Assembly (NCBI GenBank): GCA_026387165.1
Contig: JAPLMG010000033.1
Span: 1-9,143 of the forward strand
Direction of reading: 5' to 3'
Length of the DNA: 9,143 bases
DNA from: Candidatus Omnitrophota bacterium
Lineage (GTDB): Bacteria > Omnitrophota > Gorgyraeia > 2-01-FULL-45-10
Both the position numbers and the translations under genes were made by a program. This document shows, piece after piece, positions 1 through 9,000 of this stretch; within the stretch, counting starts at the first letter, position 1; the number at the start of each line of letters is the position of its first letter. Below the pieces are notes generated by a model that did no database searches, was not told where the DNA came from, and was given only the letters and a program-made list of their open reading frames with translations.

Positions 1-3000
1 AATCAAGAGCCTCCACTATGTTGGAAACACGGTACCCCTGATATCCTCTTAAATTTTTGTTAAACGCTAAGACAATTTTTTTATTCAAGAATAGCGCCGA
101 CAGTATCCCCTCTATCATGTTCCGCGACACTTCTTTCGCATCAGCGATATTTCGCAGAAAATCGATCGGCTCAACGAGGTTCGATTCCTCACTTTTCCTG
201 ATATTCGTTTTTGGTCTTTCAAGTTTTTTGCCCATAAGATCTCTTGTTTCGTCAGAATATGAATTTACCGGGCTGTGGCAATTTGGACATAATTGATCAT
301 ACCAGCTGAATGGTGTCTGGCATGTTTGGCACGTCCAGAGCCGTTCCTGCTTTTCTAACCATGCTCCCGGCCCCTCTTCCTTCAGCGCCTGCAGATTACT
401 AAAAATATCGAAATGATGTATATGATCCGGATCCTGCTGAAATTCTTTCAGTCTTTCACAAGGATATTCCTCGCAAAGAGCGCAATGCAAAAGGCCCTTG
501 CTTTGCGCACACGCGCGTATAGCGCATTCAGCGCAGCCGGGATGCATGTACAACTTGTTTGACCTGCAGCCCAGGCATGTAAAAGTACTAAGATCCTTTC
601 CTTTAAGCGCGGCTTCCTGCATAATATGCTGCCCGTTAATGAACACAGCGCGGCAGTGGTAGCATGCCCCGCAAAACAAACCGCAATACCCGAGCAAATT
701 CAGCGTACCGACCGTACTGGCTGACGTTTCTGTTTCTGGGGACGTGTCACTTAGGGACACTTCACTTGCTCTAGTTTCCGCTGCCGGCGCTTGCCCTACG
801 AAGCCCCTCGCAGTTTCAGTCTGTTGGCGAAGTAGGGCGGCGGGCGGTTTCGGTAATAGGGCGCTGTCCCTATTTATCCTATTTATCTTTAAATCTTCTC
901 TGACCATCTCCAACGCTCGCTCTATGATTTTTCTCGAGTTAGGGCAGATTTTTACCAATTCATTAACAGTATTCTCGCTAAAACCTGTTTGAACAAGGTG
1001 CTTTAAATCCTCTATAATTTCATGAACAAGGCAGGCTATTTCTAGCTTCGACATGCGCCCACCTTCGGCTAAAACCAACTGTTCGAGCAACCACAGCCGC
1101 GTTCCCTCGAATTGATCATTCTCCGATACTCCCATCGCCATCCCTATAATTTCCATAGGTATCTCAGACTGAGTTTTCTGGGATATATCGCTTCGGGGCA
1201 CCCCGTTCGCATCAGCCTTCTCCTCCGCCATAGCCGGCAATTCGGGCGCGGCGGGCGGTTGGCGATCCGATAATAGGGCGCTGTTCCCATTTTTTACGAT
1301 GATCTCCGGACCCGCGGCGGTAGGAAGGGTGTCGCCTGAGATTTTTTTTGTAAGCACATAAACGTAGGTTTCTTCCGGGATAAGTAAAGCTGCCCCTTTA
1401 CCTTTTCTGCGCCATAATACAGAGCTAACGGAGCGCGCATGAGGCCCTTTTTTCTCCAGAACGCAGCCTTCTCTTTCGGCAAACATATTAACCATTCTTT
1501 CTATTTGAGATGAGAGATTAACAGATCTTGGGTCATCAGGGAATACCGTATGCCTGAATAAGACCTTGGCCGAAGGGGTAAGATACGCGCCGGCATGCTT
1601 AAAAAATAACTCGACGTGCTCTCTATATATATATCTGTGGCTGACATTAATTGAATTATCCCAGCTATCTATTGGCGAAGGGGTAAAAACAACAAGATCG
1701 AAATTTCTTGCCGATAGACCTGAGAACAGATCGCTGCAAATAAATTCTAACCCGGGATTATTTACATCATATCCTAATTGCGCAACATTATCTTTGGCGC
1801 AAGCGATAGCCTGGGGTTTAATATCGGCGAATACTACGCCGGCCGCATTTCTCTTAAGCATGATCAGGCCCAGCACGCCTGTACCCGTGCCAATATCAAG
1901 AGTTTTCCGGCCCGATAGATCATTATCTATGCAACCGGCAATAAAAGTCGTCAATTCAGCGCTGGGGGCATAGACATCGTTTGCGGGAACAATCTCTCTA
2001 TCAAGCTCAGCGATAAAGGGCCTGACATTATAAGACTTGTGTTTTAGAGCTCTCTTATTTAATGGGGCTGATTCTTCCTGCCTATCCCTTTCCTTCCCCT
2101 TCCCGTCCCGCCTTCTGATCTTCTGAAATCCATCTATCTCATCCCATTCTCCCTGCGCATCTTCAGGCGTCGGCTTGTAATGATGTATTCCAAGCCGGTT
2201 TTCGCCTGGGCCAGTGCCGCGGTCGCCATAATTCAGCGATTGATCCGCCTCGGCGGGCGGCTTTGGCTTTAACGCATCTTTGGCATCCTTCACAATTGCC
2301 GGTCTCTCTTTCCGTGGAGCCGCAGGCTTCGAAAGAACTTTCTCTCTTAATTTGCTTAAAGCTGATTTTTCTGCTTGCCTTATTTTCTCATTACTCAACC
2401 CTATAATAACGCCGGTTTGACGAAGCGTAAGGCTCTTTTTACCGACAGGCCAACCGGTATCTGAATTCCTGGCAAGTTCCGGGAATATTGAATGTAAAGA
2501 TCTCCATTCTTCTTCACTCGGCGGCACAAACCCAAACCTAAGCTCGGCAACTCTTCTCTCTAAACCCCCAAGACTTGTCAATAGGCGCGACAATTGCCCT
2601 ATGTCAACGATCCCCGGCCGCTCTTTTGAACTTTCCAATAATGAAGCAAAGCGATCCCATATAGCGCTTGCCGCCGAAGAATCTTCCGGATTGCTAATCC
2701 TCTTCTTTTCTCTACGCGTGCCTTGTTCGATGTACCTGTTATATGCATTATCGATAGCGTCACAAGCGTATGTGGAAAATTTAAAGCCCCTACTCCAATC
2801 ATATTTAGTCACTGCGCGGTCTAGAGCTGAAATACCTGCGCTTAAAAGATCTCCCGGATCTATCGCTGTATCTTTGATCCGGGGTAACTGCGTCCTGATC
2901 ATGGCATACGGAAGCTGTCTGTTGAGATAATATAAGGCGTGCCAGGCAGCGGCGTTACCTTTGTCTTTCTCTTTTCCAAGCTCCTGTTCCTGCTTGAGCG

Positions 3001-6000
3001 TCAATCTTATACCGGCATGATTTTTCTCATAATCAGGCACGATCCTATAAACCGAGCCCCAATCCAAATAATTTGCGGCAGGCGGCCGTTCTCCCTGTAT
3101 CAATTTCGGATGGCCTATGTCGCGAACAGCCGCAAGAAATCTTTCATAAGTTACGCCCTCTAATATGCCTAGATCGAGCAGGCTGCCGTACAGATCGCTG
3201 CTAGCTACGGACTCATCTAGCTGGTCAAGGTAAGACCGGATATTTCTAATGATTTCGCGCGAAAGATTCGCAGGACGAGCCGGGGTTCCTGTTATAAATG
3301 GCGGTATATTGACTTGGAGTGTTCCCGGGCTTAAGTATGGGTCTTCCTTTTCAGGGGATTCATCCGGGGCTTCTCTCTTAACGCGAGGCGTCTTTGGCGC
3401 TTTCACAGCCGGAACCCTTATATTTACGCCATCCGTAACTTTGCCTTCGGGGTCTTGCGCCGGCGCTATAGCGCGTGCGCGCGATAATCGCCTACGTTTT
3501 CTGCCTGCCTCATCCGTATCCTTCGCAGGCTGGACGAAATATCTCGCCTCATCCGGCCCGATCTTAGTGCTATCAGGCGCTTTTCTATCACCATAAGAAA
3601 GCTTCGACACAGCGGCGGGCTCGGTGGCGGCAAATTCCGCTTTCGGCGTACTGTTTCGAAGCTCGCCGACCCTTCTTTCGCAGTCCGCCGCTTCTTTTTT
3701 CATCTCCGCCTTCCTGTATGAATTGGCTGCCAGCGCCCATATTATCGCCGATTCCGGATTTTTTATTTTGTCCTGCTCTCCGGTACGTTGGCGATTCATG
3801 GCGGATCTTTCGTAACATTCGGCAGCCATGCCGTACATTGCCATTTTTTCGTAGCTACGGCCAGCTAATAAAAATGCCTTGGAGGCATATCTGAATTTTT
3901 TTATACTCTCGTTTATCTGCCCGTATAGCTCCCGGCATAAGGTACTGTTTATATAGTTCTCCAGATAATAATAACGTCTGCCCAAAGCGGCCAATAAGCG
4001 CGCCGCTTTCTCTCTTTCAATCTTCGCCTCAACTCGAGCCCCAAGCTTATCATATTGATCCGCGCGGTTAATAAGCGCGCTCACTTCTTTTTCCCTTGGA
4101 AGCAACCCTGCGATATTCAATCCTTTCGCGGACAGCCTGAATGAATTTCCTCCTATATTTACCGGTTCGACCAGATACATGCTGACGGCTCTTGCTACTT
4201 TGTCTATCGTAACCGTATCCGGCACGCTCTTTATCAATCTACTTTCGCGCCTTAGTTCATCTATGGTCCACTGCCTGCGCCCAAAACATTTATACGCTTC
4301 CTGCACAATATCGGCTACGCTGTCGCCTGACTTCGGCAGGCGCCAGATATCATCTGATCCCGAAAATTCCGGGGACACCGTAATGCCTCGTCTGTCTGAA
4401 AAATATGCCCCATACGTGCCTGCGGGGCCAAATCCTTTATCGAGCCGCGGGTGGCGGCCCAGAAGCTGCGCAACCGCCAGCGGCGCGAAAGGATCACCGA
4501 ACTCGGCTGCGAATATAACGGAGACGCGATTGGGCGATCCGGGCAGTCCCCGTGTTTCGTCGGGCCTTGCGATGCGCAGTTCGCTTTTTTCTGCAGTCAC
4601 GATTTTTTGTAAGACTGCCCGCCTTTTCCATACACGCTTTCGCTTGGTTAAATTTTCTATGAGCGCGCTGGTTAGAGAAGATATGCCTGCTATGTTGATA
4701 CTTCCTTCTGATCCCAATTTTAAATAAAGCGGTATTCCATAATGTTTTACTATTATTGCCTCTTCCCTCCCGCCAAGCCTCCGCTCTATTTCTTTTTTCA
4801 AATTTAAATATGCGCTGTAATCTAACTCAAATTCAAACTCCCGGGAATCCTCATCCTTACGGCAGATTATCTTAACAACCGCATGCCTATTCTCCGCCGA
4901 TGAAATGACTTCTATTTCTACAAAATCAGAAAAAAGCAATAAAAAGTTTACGACAAGAACGTAAAGCAATTCCGGCATATCAGACATTGTGTCCTTAACA
5001 AACAATGGAACGCGCTCCATCCCCTTTCCTCTCAATATGCTGGACATCCTGACACGTCTCTTGTCATCTGCATGTGTGGTACGTGTATTTTTTATTCTAA
5101 CCGGACCGTCCCCAGTTTTTCCCGGGGATGCTTGAGACGACTCGGCCGGGGATGGCGCATCCGAGGACGACACGGCTGGATCCGTATCATTTCCTGATGA
5201 TCCATCGTAATCGGATAAGGGTATATCGCCCGTCTGCACGACGCCGAACTGGCCGGCGCCGTCAGTGGCGGCGATCAAAGCCTCTTTGGCCTTGGCTACG
5301 CAGGCTTTATCATCGCTTGTCAACTCCCTGCCGCCGGCCTCTATTTTTTGGATCATGGTAAATACAAAATGCCAGTCGTGGATTTTTACCGCATAATTAA
5401 GAATATCGATAAACCTTGGGCTATCGATCAGCATCCTGTATAAATCATAGGTTTCTAAGTAATAGATCTTCGGCAGTGGTTTAATCCTCAAGGTTTTAAA
5501 CTTGTCGTCCATTGTGGGGCCCGGTTTTGTTTCGACTGGCTTTATTTCCACCGGCTTTGTTTCGGCCGGCTTTATTGCCGCCGGCTCTGCTTTCACCGGT
5601 TTGGCTTTCGCCGGCGGGGCTGCCGCTGTTTTGGCCGGCTGCGCAGCCGGTTTCACCGTTCTCTTAAGGCGCAGTTTTTTTGAACGGAAAGATCCCTGCC
5701 TTTCCGTGGACTGTGAATAAATTATATTGATACCTATCCTCTTCATTTCATCTTTAAAATCAATACCTTTTTCTCTTAGCCGTCTTAGGCAATTTGAGAA
5801 TGCCGATGGTTTCATCTTCAATGCGGCCCTGATATCAGATAACAAAACTTTATCGGATCGATTCCTGGCGGCTAACTCTTTTACCGCCGCGATAATTCTC
5901 TTTAGCTGAACATCAGGTCCCCGCTCACGTTTACCAATGCCCAAAGATTCCCAGGGGATTTTGCGGACTTCAAACCACTTCATAAGATTGTCATAATTAA

Positions 6001-9000
6001 CCTCTTCAAAGCGGCTTTCCGCATTCATTAAATCCGCGACTTCCTGCAACAGCGGTTTTCTATTATGCCGTGTGAGAAAGTCGGCGGTGATTCTTTTTAT
6101 CTGCGCGATCCTTGCTTCATCATCAATAAGTCTACTTTTTAGCCGGATCCCGTTGGCCCTTAATGAAATGATTACTTGGGTTTTACTCAGCGGTTCGATA
6201 CCAGCGCGATTCTTTGCTAATTCCGCGATCACGTCGGTTATTCTTTTGAAAGTCGGATTTTTGCCGCTCTCTTCTATTTTCTTAATTACCTTTCTGATCA
6301 ATATCCCTCTTTTGATCTGTTTCGGAGTGATCTTTGCTGGTTCCCCATCCTGGTTACCGGGCTTGCGCTTATCCTCCGGCGGTTGTTTGAGCCAGCGCTT
6401 GCCCAGATCGCTGCCGGGCTCGAACGCGCTCTTCGGCGGCGTTTCGCCGGGTTTCGCTATGCGCATGCTTTGCGGCGCGGCAGCGCCAGCGATTGCGGAA
6501 GGAGCCTGATAAAGCTGAAGATAAAGCCCATCATGCATGTCCGATATTTGTATCGGGCCGGACAATTCATCATGAAGATTTGGAAATTTATTAAACCCTA
6601 AAGCCATTTCATCGCCTGTGAAGAGGAGCGCCGCGACGGTTCCTGTCCTCATATTATTCATTTTATCCTGAAGCTTCGCGCGAAAATCCTCAGCTTCCTT
6701 TTTATCCGATGGATGCGTGTAGAAGAAAAATACGAAGTCATGTCTATCCCAGTTCTCGTCCAACGCGTCTTCGGCGGGTAAAAGATCCGGGTTATCATTG
6801 CCCGCAAAGCCTTCTTTTTCGGCCGATCGCAATACTCTTAACGCTTTGCCCCGGACTATCTTATCTTTTTCGCATGCCGCGGCATCCATACCATAGAGAT
6901 AAACAGCGGCTAGCGAAGCCCTAAGATCCCCTGCGCCGAAATCAAAGAAATGCCTGCCCTTTAAATCACCGTATCTCTCCTTCAATATATCGAATATCGC
7001 GCAGAGAGCCTCCGGCGGCGTGGGCCAATGCGCCGACCCGTCGGTTGTAATGCCATAAGCAAAACCATGCTTTGCTAAAAATCTTTCTAATTTTAAATAA
7101 CGGTCCGAAAAGTCCGGCGCTGGAGATTGCTTTGCCGAATAGGCGATCGCTTCCATCTCGACCAGCCACTCGGTCCTGCAGACATCGGCGTGCACAAATA
7201 CGCATGGTACGTCCGGGAATTTCGCCTCAACTATATTTTTTACCTTTTCATAATCGGGTATGTTCTTTATATAGACTCTCAGCTGGGGAATATCCCTGAT
7301 CGTCGCTCCAACCTGGCCTAAGACCAGCCCCACATTTTCTATCATGGTTTCGGTCTGCTTTTCCACGTCTCCCGGATGAACCGGCTTTTCGCCTTTAACC
7401 GAAGCTGTGCCCGATATCAATATGGTCTGAAAACCGCCTGAGATTACGGCCATGCCGCGCGAGAAGAGAGGCGGAGCTTTTTTCTTCGGACTTACGCCAG
7501 CCTTCAAAACCTTGTCGGAATATAGAAACGCGCTTGTCTGCTCAGGATTCTCAATAGGCAGGATCCGGGGGTGCTTACCTTTACTGTCCAGGGCGAGACA
7601 TTCCATTACGATGTTTCCGTTTAACATTCCTATACCTGTAGACGCCGGCGGCCGCGCGTCCGCGAACATTATCGGTTTTCCGCCATTGCCTGTCTCGAAG
7701 AATAACCTTCTGGCATCATTAAGGAGCTGGTATCTCTGCCGATTTTTGTCATCACCTAAAATATTATTTACATAGATCCATGTCCTGACGACCTGGTCGA
7801 ATTTGAATCCGTTCGCTTCCAGAAGGCGCTGCATCTTAAGAAATATGTTGAGGGACTGCTCATATGTGTCTTCTATGCCGGCATCCGTCTCTACGCCTGC
7901 CACATGGGCCCATCGCATGCCGCCCTGCTCTACGATCGTAAGATTGCTATTTACCCTTTCTATATATTGCTTCGGGATCGCCGTTATCTCTATGGAGATG
8001 GATTTGCCGTTGATCGGCGGCTGGTGTATATAGCTTGTCGCGGGCGGCGGACCGCGCACGTAATGTTTTCCCATGATCTCTTCGCATTTCTTCCTATCGG
8101 AAAAATCTTTCAGGAATACGACCTGTTTCACCACCGAATCCCTGCCGCAGCCGTTCTCCGCTAAAATCCTATCGATATTTGAAAGAAGCTCCGCGCCCTG
8201 CTCCTCGAGTGTCGCGCCTTCAACCGGCGAAGCGCTTATAAGGATCTGCTTATACTCGCCCATGTCTGTTATTGAATAGCAGGCAGCCGCCTCCGGTTCT
8301 CCCTGAGGCTGTGCCGCCGGCGCGGCCTGGGGCGCGCCATTTCGGGAAGATTCATCGGGAGACCGCATATCGCCGATCTGCACGGCGCCAAACTGGCCGG
8401 CGCCCTTAGATGGCTTGTCTGGATAAGGGCCGCGATCTTCGGGCTTGCCCTCCAAATTGGCGGCAATTACAGCATCCTTGGCGTCATCCACGCAGGATCT
8501 ATCATCGCGGTTTAATTTCATAGTACTATTTTCTATTCTTTGGATCACAGTAAATACAAATTGCCAGTCTTTGGCCTTCACCGCATAATTAAGAATATCG
8601 GTAAGTTTTGCGCTTTTACCTGTCTCCTTATAGATCAGCTTCTTGAATTCATTATAGATTTGCAAGTAATCGATTCTCAGCAATGGTTTAATCCTCAAGG
8701 ATTTAAACTTGTCGTCCATTGCGGGAACCGGTTTTGCTTTTACCGGCTTGATTTGCTCCGATTCTGCCGCTGTTTTGGCCGGCTGCGCAGCCGGTTTCAC
8801 CGCTCTCTTAAGGCGCAGTTCTTTTGAGCGCAAAGATTTTGGGCTTCCTGTGGACTGTAAATGAATTATAGTGCTGCCTATCTTCCTCATTTCATCTTCA
8901 AAATAAATACCTTTTTCTCTTAGTCTTCTTAGACAATTTGAGAAGGCCGACGGTTTCATATTCAATGCAGCTCTAATATCAGAGAACAAAACTTTGTCGG

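Larger units (their letters stand above)
707..880 (-). other. Repeat-bearing linker before the cysteine-rich domain
   Basis: Residues 2755-2812. Ala/Pro/Ser/Thr/Glu-rich with no hydrophobic core. It carries the perfect palindrome at 855-874 and a GGGGACGTGTCAC-type element at 738-760, which together account for much of its sequence. Probably disordered. Confidence 0.6.
5225..5996 (-). repeat. Long repeat module, copy 2
   Basis: Residues 1050-1306 repeat residues 1-258 with the same order of HTH unit, linker, helical block and GAGQFG motif. Relative to copy 1, the Lys/Pro linker is longer by several repeats, the helical block is four residues shorter, and the acidic stretch before GAGQFG is reduced from about eighteen residues to almost none. 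Offset between copies is 3147 bases, a multiple of three. The 5934-5996 segment is identical to 9081-9143, while the rest is clearly diverged, which suggests either strong local constraint or recent gene conversion. Confidence 0.9.

Noticed and set aside
1566..1973. Plus-strand open frame of 135 codons
   Set aside because: It is antisense to the methyltransferase domain, whose motifs I-IV are on the minus strand.
4141..4160. AGGAGG-like sequence on the minus strand, a possible internal ribosome site
   Set aside because: No ATG, GTG or TTG at suitable spacing starts a new product, and the bases simply encode Ile-Gly-Gly within a continuous domain.
4179..4727. Plus-strand open frame of 182 codons
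   Set aside because: It lies antisense to the unrecognised region of the minus-strand frame. Its translation has no domain pattern, and the minus frame continues unbroken through it.
4931..4972. Possible transmembrane helix (LLYVLVVNFLLLF)
   Set aside because: The stretch is only about 14 hydrophobic residues, with Asn inside and acidic residues on both sides. More likely a buried helix.
5121..5126. CCCGGG palindrome as a possible regulatory site
   Set aside because: Six-base palindromes are expected by chance in GC-rich linker codons, so it was kept only as part of the linker description.
6072..6509. Plus-strand open frame of 145 codons with a hydrophobic start resembling a signal peptide
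   Set aside because: It is antisense to the HTH array. Hydrophobicity arises from complementing Lys/Glu/Asp-rich codons, and there is no family resemblance.
6966..7205. Minus-strand shifted-frame open stretch over the chorismatase/methyltransferase junction, considered as a possible frameshift
   Set aside because: The main frame keeps motifs on both sides (VEMEAIA before, DFGAGD after) with no shift needed.
8269..8466. Minus-strand open frame in another phase, Arg/Pro-rich
   Set aside because: It is out of phase with the giant frame over the GC-rich GAGQFG and Pro/Ala linker. Its low-complexity translation is typical of a shifted frame.
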